This document shows positions 42,960 to 54,900 of a stretch of DNA of 64,000 nucleotides, piece after piece; within the stretch, counting starts at the first letter, position 1; every line of letters starts with the position of its first letter. The notes under the pieces are model-generated. The model was not told the origin of the DNA. It searched no databases and saw nothing but the letters and a program-made list of their open reading frames with translations. The stretch comes from Taenia hydatigena (Eukaryota; Platyhelminthes; Cestoda; Cyclophyllidea; Taeniidae). The translations under genes and the position numbers were made by a program. The stretch spans positions 7,538,519-7,602,518 of the forward strand of contig JADWOT020000006.1 in NCBI GenBank assembly GCA_036345935.2. Reading direction: 5' to 3'.

Positions 42960-45900
42960 GTGAGTTGAAGGATCCCTTGTTTATTTGCTAACTTTTCGCT
43001 GCTGCGTTTTTTTAACAGAAGAAGTCTCCTACAGGGTTTTGGGATGCTCAGGAACAGAACACCTTGTCGTTTTGGTCAGGACATGAGTTGTCTACTGAAA
43101 ATTAGTAAATTGTTCTTAGGAAAAAAAAAATAAATATTTAACTAGGATCTATGCTCTACTTTGTGTGATGTGTAGAACATTGTTTCAAAGTAATAGCTTC
43201 TTATTCCCTGAGTTTCTGGACTGTCTCGCGGAAAATAAGGCTACAGTGAGGTCTGCATTGTTCAGGTTAACTGGAAGCCGGCTTGACATACTACGTAAAC
43301 TACGCTGATAGCACGTACATTGGTAAATGTGACTAGTCCACTACTATGACAATTTGCTTCCTCACGTTTTGCCTTGTTCCCTTTCTGATGCTGGGACACT
43401 TCCCGACTTAGTGAAAACTGGGCCTTTTTTCGGTCAGCAATAATAAGAACTTCATGAGGTCTGCCGACCAACATCATTATTCAACACACCTCGAGGGAGT
43501 TGCCTCATCTCGACCCACGTAAAACGCCGGTTCACTGGGTGCCGGTTGAGTTGCTTACTTCCTCTAACGGTTTGCTGTTGGTCTTGAAAGATAGGTTATT
43601 TGTGTAGACTTCTAGTGGTCGAACCCGCTGGTCATCCGACTCGACGGTCTCCTGCCGATTTCTAAATCCAAGAATTGCACAGATCTTAACTTTACAAGGC
43701 TGAGGTTGACCGAGTGTCAGCAGTATTACCATCAGGCGAACATGTATTCCTCTGATGTTACATGTGTTGAGTCAATTTCCTTAAATTGGGTTGGGGATTG
43801 CTACCAAAAATCTGACCCTTTATTCAACTTGATCTTCCTCGTGAGGAAGTTACCAATTCCTGCTTTTTATGACAAATTCCTGCTATCTTCCAAACCGCTT
43901 TTAACATGATTAAATAGCCAGTTTAGGTTAATTACAATCGCATCCTGTCTTCCCAAACAGCTTATCACTCTTTAAGCAAAATATTCATTTTGATTTCTTC
44001 ACCGATTTTGGAAGTTGCCAAATTAAGTTCTTGTTGGACTTACCTCACTGATTGGTTCTTATTGCCGCGAATTCATCGATGTACTTATTTTGAACAAAAG
44101 AATATTTTTGAGGTGAGCTTTTCAAAGCCAGCCACAATTACCTTCGCCCTTTTACTCCGTAAATGGTTTTTGGAAGTTAGACAGGTCAAAACTTGATCAT
44201 GTCTCACAAAAAGCCTCATTTGTCTCATCATAAACAAAGGGAGTGCGAGGTGGCAGTGTGGATTCTTTTTCCTCTCAAAAACAATTACTCATGCCGGCCG
44301 CTCAATTTAGTCTGCCCTGTCGAAGCTTTGAGTTGTTGTTGCCTAATTTGCTCTCCGTCTTTTATTTTCTCTGAGAGCTCCTCCAGACTCATCTGAGCAG
44401 AAGACCGCCATAAACAAAACACTTGACTGTGCAGTTCGCTGTGCAGTCGGATTCGGCCCTACTCTTTGAGCCACGTTCAGTGTTCTGTGGACCCGTCTGT
44501 TTCCCATTTTTTGTCCAAAAACTGAGGACAGCCTTTTAAAGTTTGCATGATCCTCAATCATGTTGGCTTCTAGGAGAAGGTAATTGAATCACTTTGAGGC
44601 GTTTTGGTTTTGAATTTTCTCTGTTTGTAGGCAACAATCGGAAATAATAATTCTGCTTTTTCAGTGCAGTTTTGAGTAATTTCACGTTTAAAGTATCATT
44701 CAACGAAACAACTCACTAAATGTCCATTAATATAAATAGGTCGAGTTTAAAGTCCCCTTCCATTGCGCATTGTTCCCACTTGCCGCAGAAGTTATCCTTA
44801 GAATGCCTAGAATGTCAAATTCTTATTTAAAATTTGTTCGCTTACTTGTATCTCAGCCTTCCTTAAATATTCCTCCTTGGAATTCTCGAACAGACCCGAT
44901 CTGATTAAATATGCTATCTGTAAAGCTACCACAATCTTCTAGCCTGAGGTTTTTTGTAGTCTGAGTTCCATTATTAAATCTTCCCACCTAGACAAACAAT
45001 TAGCTTTTCTATGGTAAAATAACAGTGATCACGCCAAATATTATGCAACGTATCGGTGCATTACATTAAACATTTTTACACTTTTCATTGCCGAGGTAAA
45101 TTTTCTGACATTTCCGCCAATCACCATAAAGAAGGGACCGTATGCGGCAATATGAGGAATCGCGCCATATGTGTGTGGAATTCCATTGCCCTCTCGTTTG
45201 CTTTTTTTTCTGCTGCTCAGTTGCCGTTGATGCCGCCGTCTCTGCCGCAGCCATTGTTGTTGTGGTCGGCAAATAATTCTCAGCAGTAAAGTGGCATCTG
45301 TCGTATCACACTTCCAAATTAACAATGCTCCCTCCTGACTGTGTGAATGTGTTGACTAGTTTGGCCGCAGGAAAGTGGCCAAAGTCGTAAGGTAAATGTT
45401 CTCTTCAGCACTCATTTTCAGTCAACAGCGATATGCAACGTCAACAGCAGCCTCATCCGTCGACATTCCCACCTTGAAGGTGGGCGTTCGCGTTGCCATT
45501 ATTACAATCCACGTGCAGCTCTCTCACGAAAAATAGCGAATCCATTTATTTCTTTGCTTTAAGTAGTGTCTTTTTGATCAAGCTTGCTCTACAATATAAG
45601 CTGGGGCGAAAGGGGTTGCTAATTAGCATAAAATAGCTGTTCTCTAAATTCCCTTAGGATGGAAAACAAAATATGATATCTTCAAAAGTAAACAGTTCGT
45701 TTTTCTTTACGATGTGGGAACTCTTTTCATAATTGAAATGGAGTAGTTTAATATTATTCCGCTTGAAAATCTGCCCAATCCTTTTACACTTTCAGGTTCT
45801 GGCATTTATCCTCGGGGGCGTATTTAAATAATCTGTCGGAAATCACTCTTCTTTTGAAGTATTAGCGCCATAAAGATTTCTCAGCGGCTAATTGAGCTGT

Positions 45901-48900
45901 TAGACCTCACCGGTTTCTTCCTTTTTCTTTTAACTGGGACCGAGTGACTGTAAACAAAAAAGGCTGCTCAAAAAGCCTCCAGCGTTGACAGTTTTATCTC
46001 TGCCACTGTGAAAAGGCGATTTTTTAAGGTGAATCGGAAGGGCTCCCCCTCCCTGCTCTAAATCTGAACTGCGAGGTTTTTCTTCGATAACTTCTGCATT
46101 CTCCAATCAAAATTAACATATTTATTTAATGATTTAGCGTAGTTGTATCAAAAAGTTTATAAGGCGCGTTTAGAGAAGCATAGTAATGCTTGATATTTGG
46201 GGCCCTCAATAGTTTCATGTGAAGCTTTCTATTCATTTGAACGGTTTTTCTCGCTTGGTCGACCCTCGTTGGAATTGTCTTCCGGGATGTCAGTCGTTGA
46301 GTGAGCGTTCGTTTTTTGCCTTCTCTTCGCGTGTTTGCCTTCTTAAAACCGGTGTGCCGACTCCCATTGGCTAGCTTTGGCCAATCCTTTCCCTACATCT
46401 GATATAACTCAAGAAAATGTTCGTTATTTTTTGGCTCGAATATCAACGCTGTTTTTCTCCATAGTTTGCCACGTTTATCATTCGAAGGTTTCGCTCCTAG
46501 GTGAGATTTTGAGCACTTTTTGGCCTGTTTGCTGGGGTTCCGTTGGGCAATTTACAGATCGTATAATTCTTCGACCACCACTATCCTACAAAGGCAAGCG
46601 AGGTCCACGCTTCGTCAAACGGAGCTTTGCATAATAGCGGACAGATCATGTAAAACCTTATCTTAGTGGAACTTGTCTATTTCTACTTTTAATGGACTAG
46701 AAGTACACAAGTTTCGAATAGCATAAAAGTAGATGTGCAGACCACATTCAAAGGTTGTAATTTAAAGCCTTAACTGGGTGGATCTACTACAGATTGCATC
46801 CCACTGATCACAAATCCGTGCTCCATCTAATAATTCGACAAGACAAATACACACCAGGTCCTCTTCAGCACCACAGGTGGGAATTTATCAAAGTCAGTAA
46901 ATTTAACGGAAAAGCGGGTCTATTTTTCTTGCAAGTAGGCGGATTGTCTGCATGTCCGGTAGTCGCGTCGTTGTCACGGTATAAAAAAGTGAATTCAGGA
47001 GGCACCTACTTTACGGCCTCGTACAGCTTTTTTCACATTCAGTTTAAATTCACACGTGCAAGCGCTATTACTTCAGGATATTCACAACTCTTACGTATGT
47101 AAACCACACCAGTGATAACGGTAGTAAACAATGCGATTAAGCAGTTCTTCATTGTCAAGTTATAGGATAAAGAATCTCTGGTTCTACTTGTTTCCAAATA
47201 TTACCGACGTTATTATGTGTAAATGAGGAATTACTGAAAGTTTGATCTCTTTGTGCGCAATACATTTTGAATTTCGCAAAATCTGGTCTCTTCAAAGCCG
47301 TCTGTATCTCTGTGAACCTTCGTTTCTAGGCAACAATTCCAAAGCGAAGAAGTGAAGAAAATATCAAACGCTGGCATAGCAGGCAGATTTTTCATTATTC
47401 GTGAAATCACGTTTAAAAGGAGGCATGTGAGATTTGAGCAAATGTTTTACCATCAAACAAACTTCCCATTGATTCTTCCGGAATTAGTATTCCTACCGAT
47501 AGATGACATCGTAGCCCCTCCCCAGATGGCATTCTCTCTTGACAGTTGTCAGGAGTGATAGTGTTAAAATCCTTCTGTCCCCCTTCGGATGGATTGGGAA
47601 CGCGGTGAAGGCAGATAATGTACGTGCCTCATAAAAAGCCATGGTTTTCGTTGCGGCGGAAGCGGCGGAAACATTCGATGGTGTGGACGCTAGTTACTAT
47701 AGCGGTAGCTGTGGTGACGCCAATAGTGGTTATGATGTGTAGTGGGTAAATGACCTATTCCTCTATTCCAACTTTCTCACACTCCTTTGGCCCAAACCTT
47801 CCATCTCATCCGAAGAGATGGAAATGGGAGAGAGTGAGAGGGCTACTGAATGAGTAATGGCTTGAAAATTGGGTGGAGAGTTGCTAGTTCAGCTTACTGA
47901 TGCCATTCAAAACTCGCATCTACTTGGGCAGGTTAAAAGAAATGAAACGATCTTGTGTTCATCAAGCACCCGATGAAGTATCAATGTCAACTTTGAACAA
48001 GCATAGGAGGCGTCAGCAATCCAGTCTTTTCACAATGAAATTACGATAACACGCACTTCCACTCTCAGCATCAGCACGTACCCTTAAAAGCAATTTTTTA
48101 AATTGGATTTGAGAGCTCCAGCATGTCTGCCTTAACAAGGAATCGGGGTGGCTAGAAAATTAATTTCCGTTTTCATCACTCCGGTGATTCACACCCAATC
48201 ACAAACGCACTGTCTTCAATATCCTCGAAAGGTGATTTCGTTTTAACCGGACAAGTCGACTAGAAAGTCCACAAGTTTTGGATGGATGGATAGTCCGGTA
48301 GAAGTTCTGATTCACTCCCACCTTTGTTACGTCGCAGGCGCATGCACACACACACAGGCATGGTCTTAATTCAGACCGTGTGTTTATTTGGCACACGGAT
48401 TGTGTGGGTGGGTGGGTGGGTGTGTTATTTTGGGACTTAAGCACTGTTGTAGCTCAGTAGGTGATGGAGCATTTTTGACCGAAGCGGCTTAAGTTGTGTA
48501 ACGCACACCTATGAAATATTTTGGTAACTTCTTAACTTTTACGTCCTAATATTAACATACCGGCCCCACTCTACATCCAGTCAAAGCCCATCTATGCTAG
48601 TCAACTTTGCTTTTTTGATAGGGTAGTTATTCTACTCTGGGTTTAGGCAATCCACTGAAATTTCCCGTTACAAAAGTATCAGAAGACTGCATCAAAAGGT
48701 TCTTTAGGGTGTGGACACTTCTGGACCTACGCTATTATTCTCAGCGCACCAGATTGCAGAGCAGTATTTATCAAGAAGTGTTGGATTGTGGCTTGACCTG
48801 CTGCTTTCAGGTGAATTTAGGCAGTCTTATATGTTTCTTAGTTCCCTTTTGAACTTTACTTCCATCCATATTCGTGAAAGTGCGTCAGTCCAAGGTGAAA

Positions 48901-51900
48901 GTGGCTCAATTTTTAGATCGATCTATCCCATTATAGACAGGACTCGTGGATGCCAAAGTGAAGCTAGCCACCTTCAGGTTCTTCATTCAATTGCAGGATT
49001 TGAAATAACTGACTTTAACGCTTGTAATACGTAAAATAAGGAACCGTTTGATGCGTTTATTTACCCTTTTTTTAATTTGATGAAATACAGAAAGATATGC
49101 AGCTATCTGTCCTCCATAGAATCATTGACTAGCATTTTTAAAGTTGAGCATGACCTTAGACACTTAATCACACCTTTCTCTACGTCTTCCCTATCGATTA
49201 TCTTGTCACCACAGGCAACGCTTGTCAGGGATGCGCCCAAGGTCAACAGAGGTGGTGATAAAAAGAGGTCGGTTGATGGCAGTTGTTTCGCGTGCAATAA
49301 ATTTGCTCCTTCCCAGGAGAGTAGTATGGCAATCGCCGCGTGCAACATCTAAAGCAGCAGGCAGATCTTTGTGGCTGTAAAACTCGGAGAAGTAGAGTCA
49401 CTGACCTCCCTCTCCCAATTATCCATACGACCTGTTGCATGAACACGTACACACCACCGTAAGAAATAAGGTCACACCAACTGACCCCGGGCTATGTGGT
49501 ATAGCGTCATGTTGTGCTACATGTCAGAGGTTTGGCACGATTGCCCTAATCGGAGCTGTCACCTCCGAAGCCGGGCGTACGAAAGTTGTTTGAGGATTCC
49601 TATTACCTGCGCAGTGTGTCGAGTCACTGTAGGACGCAACAGGGTTGGTGACGCGAATCTATGGGTATTAACTGAATGCCGTACTGACTACTAGAGCGGT
49701 GGGACTTGCCCCCAAAGTGTCTGTTCACATGACATGAAGGCTGGTTTCCGATACTGAAGCGGGGACAGACCTTGAATCTGCTTTAGATTGCGAAGTCCTT
49801 CCGTCTTAAAATCTCAAACCTCTGTGGTACGAACTTCGGAGCTACCTCTGTTCACAAACCCTTTTGTGGTTGTTTAACTAAAGAGGTGCCGGTCGGCTAC
49901 TTGCATGCCTTTAGTTCACATGCATCTACGAGGTATATGCTATACTTATGACTTTTGGAACTTCCACGGATCTGCCATCATTTGCTTCGTACAGACGACT
50001 ACTCCCTTCGGGAAAAAACACCAGTAACTTACTGTTCTTAAAATAGTTATTTGCAACCTTTTTTTGCATAACGAAATGTACCAGATGTTAGGAATCTGAA
50101 AATTTTTGTCTTTAACATCATTGTCATTGTTACTAATTATAAGCATTAAGAGGATAAAATTATTGTGTCAGATTAACGATTCCAGGTAAATTGTAAACAT
50201 CCTTTGTTGAAAAAATAGCATGGGCACCAAAGAATGCATTCCCTTGACTGAATTTTTCGCTGTCCTGCTGGGTACTACGTTCCATAGACTTGTCGACTCA
50301 TTAAGTTAAAATGATCACTGTTTGACTTGTGGTGTATGTCATTTGACGGAGGCGCTCCCACGCTTTTTATCCAACAAAACATCTTCATAGGTCTTCGTTG
50401 GTCTATGATTCTGATTTTGAAACAGATATGAATCAATTACTGTCACATAAATGGCGTCTCAATTAAATCCATCTGAAAGGCTCTTTTGGGGGCATGCTAA
50501 AAACGCCATAATCGTAGTGTTTCGACGCACTGCAAAGGAGATACTGTGAATCGGAAGCCGAGTCTCATTTGTGCCTGTTAATGGGAAGCAGTTGGCTTAA
50601 TTATTGCTTACACGCATATTTACCATCCCTACACATTGTCTATCTCCACTGCAGATGGTGAATCGGTTGGGTGTTCAGAGTGACTTGGCCTTCGACTGCT
50701 TTCAAAACCACGAGGGCAGGTGCAGAGATGCGGTGAGTACTTCCCCCCACCACAGCTGTAGAAGTAGTAGCATTTTTGTCATCCCACCTTCTCTTTTTCT
50801 AGTGTTTCTCCGCCTGTGACGAGCCTCCCAGCCACTGCCAGTCAACTTGCTCGGTAAGCATCGGCAAAAGTCTTCCCACTTTACTCCTTATTGCTCAGGT
50901 AGACTTGGTAAAATCTAATATCTGTAGTGTGTTTATTACCAGCTTTTACCTATTGGCCTATTAAGAAAAATGGTGTGACCTAGTTCCTCACTCCATTAAT
51001 GACAATCTTCAGAACAATCACTTGAAAAACTCTCTTGTGAAGCCTGCTAAGTTGTCTAACGCTAAGCCCTAACAATTAGTAATCAGAGTGTGCTAACGAC
51101 GTTGGGACATTTCGAGTATGAAACGTTAGCTCACTTCTTAAAAGAAATCAACTCCATCAAAATTTGTCATTTAAGTGGGGGGTTGCTATAATTTGTGAAA
51201 TCTCAAGGCCACTTCCCGTTTGCCTGTTGTAAGTAAATCCATCCTGGGTTCTCCAGTTCATTGGAATCTGATGTTCAGATCAATCACAACTTAAGCTTTC
51301 AGGTGTGGGTCAGCATGCCACGAAGTTTCAACCAGGATCATCAAATTCAACTTTTAAAACACCCATTGTTTACAAGAGAAGAATTATTGAGTGTTAAAGA
51401 AGTTTGAATGACACAATGCAACATCGAGTCACATTTCGAATGATTAACAGTTATGTTCGTAATCTTTCTTCGATCTAAGAGGCAGAGACCACAAAAGGAC
51501 GCCGATAATTCGGTTCTCTACCGCAAGGTATAATTGCCTTCTCGTCCAACGCACGCATTTGCGCAGTTTAGTCATCCTCTTTCGAGATGTTATCCTGTGG
51601 CTGCGACTGACTCAACAGCTCCTGCCCCTCCTCTCCCTCCTCCCCTCGTATTCGGAGGCGTGGAACGACGTTTTGATAAAAGAAATAGCTTTCAGAGGGT
51701 CTCTCTCTTGTCTTTCAGCGCATGCAAGCATGGCTGTTCAAGCATACTTTTGTGAGCTCGTCGGCTGAAAAACACGCTGTTTTAAGCGGTATTTTTCTAC
51801 CAGATAACATTGCATCAGAGATAATGCAATAACTGGTAGCGTTTTCTTATCTGTCACGAAAACTATAACAAGAGTATCCAAGATTCGAAATGAGAAGTAG

Positions 51901-54900
51901 TTTTCTTGAATGAGACTGAGGAATTCGCATACTTCTAGGTCTGCCGTCGCAGTTCAAAGTGAAGGAGCCTCATTCGCATGAGTAGCCAATCTGGGCGATC
52001 GAAAGGACCTGTTAACCGTCATATTTGCTTAAGTGTCTTGCAAATCGTCAGAGAAAGAGGTAACTCGATTCCCAATTTAGGCCGGTCCACATGCGATGTG
52101 GATTAGTTCTGGGACTTCGGTGCAATAAATTTTACTGACATCTTGACAAACTGCCCCACCCACGCAATTTCTCGCACACGTAGACCAGACAACTACGTGA
52201 CCATTTGAGGTTGGGACATTCATCTAATCTCCCTTTTCCTTCCTTAACTTAGTTTCCCACAGTTGTTAGTCTGACAGCCTTGAGACAAGTGCTCTTTGTT
52301 CCACTCCGAAAAACGGATCCTTCTAGAGTAACATTCCCTACTGGGACATATACATTTACCCTGACCTCCTCTGACCCCTTGCATGGCGTAATAAAACAAA
52401 CTTTGTAGGGGGAGGTGGTGCATAACGCGTTCCCCACTGTGAGGGGTGCCCTGATTCACCTGGGCTATTTCTGTTAAGGTGCTGGCAGATGGTCTCATTA
52501 AGAGGTGAAACCGTCGCCTACTTCAAGCTAACCTGGAAACCAGGACTAGCAACATACTTTTTATTTTATGATCTTTGTAACATGGAAAGGGAATCATAAG
52601 AACGGGTGATTTTTATTCATAGATGTAATTTTGGCTCAGTTTAAACCTACATGCAACAATCCGGCCACTTCACCAAACGTCTACCGACTCACCAATCATC
52701 CTCTTTAATGGTGAATAGTGGCAACTGATAAGATTTGGTACGCTAAAAAGTGTACTCGATTCGTGTCACTTCTCTGATCAAAAGAGACTCATCCCCAAAG
52801 TGACTCATCAATCGCGCTAGAACGCCTTGATTATCTTTGAGCTAAAACTTTTATGCTTTAGTAACAAGAGGTGTCAGATATCTTCACAAATCAGAAGTAA
52901 TTGGACCCGCTTAGAATTCCAATGGGATACTTTAATCTGTCTACCAGATTTGTTAAAACGTGAAATCTCCTAAGGACGAGGCCATCCTTCAGCTTCTCTG
53001 TTAATTTTGGAAGACAGGTATGCACGAAATAACGGTAAATTCAGCAGCAGTGGGGACAAAATCCAGAGTTAGCACAGGCATAATCAATCGGGTAATATTG
53101 TTGGATATTTAATAAAAGAGGAAAATATAGTACATTTACCTACTGATTTATAGGTCCTGGTTATCGAAAAAAAGCAACGAAACCTTTGGATTGTCAACGA
53201 ATGTGTGTAGGAGTGCTCACCCATTCAAAAACTTGTTGAGGCGAACTTTTGGAATTCGAGTTTCACTCTCCAGGGCAATGAAGTCCCATTTAGTTCACTA
53301 GTCCAATTATGACTTGGCAGTAAGTTAGAAACTCCATGTTCATAGCCTTGAAAACAATCCTCTGCCAGTAAATTTTAGTGCTCCCAAGGTCTGGAGACTT
53401 TGATTCGCACGCCTTTCTTCCTGTCGCAACAGATTGGGCGCGCAGACTCCGTAGGCTGCCACTTGGGCTGCCTCCTCCTCGATGACATCCGCATCAACCG
53501 TCCAGGCGAGTGCCCCATCCCCAGCGTACCGGCAAGTGGGGAGGAGACAGGTCTCTTTCGTCTCCATCAGCCTCTCTGTCGCAAGCTATGCAACAACGAC
53601 GCCTCCTGTCCTCATCCTTTGCAAAAATGCTGCACATTCGGTTGCATTCGAAATTGCACCACGGTAAGCATTTCTACCATCTTTGGGGGAGGAGAAGAAA
53701 AAAGGCCGGGTAAACATCTCTTTTTTCTAAGCGATGCTGATAAGCGAAAGAAAGCTCTATTGATGCATTTCTTTTTGAAGTTTCAAGCGTTAAAAAATTA
53801 ACTCGTGTAAGTAATAAATATGATAAGTATGCTTGTCCAGGAAGCAAATAAATCACAAATCTCAAAATATCTAATCAATTTTCTTAAACTCGGGGCAAAT
53901 CACTTCGTTTTCTATAGCATTTATTAAAAATTTTACTAAGGTGCAGACGTTAGAGCTATTAGGACTTCCTTACTAACTGAAAATTTGCAGCCACAAATCC
54001 AGAAACATGAGTCCAAACACTTTAGTGAGATTTAAGTGTAAGGTCATCACCTTAATATCACTCCGTACCGAAACTTCAAAATTTCATTTTCGAGATATAA
54101 GTACAAAAAATTTCCGCGCCAAGAACTAAACGTATTTATTTGCAAATTGGGTAGAAATTTGCTCAGTAGCTGCGATGTATTAAAAAGGCGGTCATTTTTC
54201 ACCCGTCGGTCCTATAAAGGATACCAATAATTTTGGTGCTAGGCTCAACAAATTTGATGCGCAAGTGAGATAAACAACATTGCATAATTTTGAATTATGC
54301 AATGTTGTTGGGCATGAGAAAGTTTCGCTTTTGTTGATGGTTCTCTAATGAATGAAGTAGTTGGTTGAGTTGTTGTCCAATTTTATCAAAAAAAGTTGCA
54401 ATCATCTGAGAATCTCTTTCATTTATTTGGCTGAGAACTAAGTTACTAGTTTGCGTTATTTTCAATCTTGGGGTGTTCTATTCTACTTCCTCATCCTCAG
54501 CAAATAATTAACTATTCGCAACAAAACTGTAAACTATCCTTAAAAACTACCAGCTTTACACATATCAGAATAAAACCTTTAGATTAATTTTTGTCAAAAG
54601 GTTATCGCCAGTTCAAATCTGCCCTATTTCTGAGGTTGGATATACATCTAGTCCGTTTGTGAGTATCACCTTGTGAGATCTGTTGCTCTTGTTCCAGCCT
54701 CGATTCTGTTCTGTCTGATGTGTCCTTGTTATTAGGCAGAAATGTACTGGATCATGAGTGCAATCGCATTAAATGTCTCCGTGTGTAACTATTGTCAAAT
54801 GATTCGGGTGATACAGTCAAAACGAAGTGATTTTTCATCGCACATGGTAAAACGTTGTCTACCAGTGTTCTCCAGCAGTAAAATAATTTTCTCTTGCCCT

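Larger units (their letters stand above)
42960..50654 (+). other. Anosmin homologue intron 1 (7.7 kb)
   Basis: The largest intron, between the signal-peptide exon and the Cys-box exons. It contains a possible alternative terminal exon directly after exon 1 (43019-43105), a G-quadruplex motif at 48406-48420, a short CA repeat near 48345, and an RTE-like LINE 3' fragment at about 49490-49810. No other coding exon is supported: the remaining open frames lack splice borders and recognisable motifs. Confidence 0.8.

Noticed and set aside
48441..48510. tRNA-like stretch (TAGCTCAGTAGGT)
   Set aside because: It resembles a D-arm only. No anticodon arm, T-arm (GTTCRAWYC) or acceptor pairing follows.
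53664..53801. Extension of the WAP-exon open frame past 53663
   Set aside because: A consensus GTAAGC donor ends the exon right after the last WAP cysteine, and the extension has no anosmin similarity.
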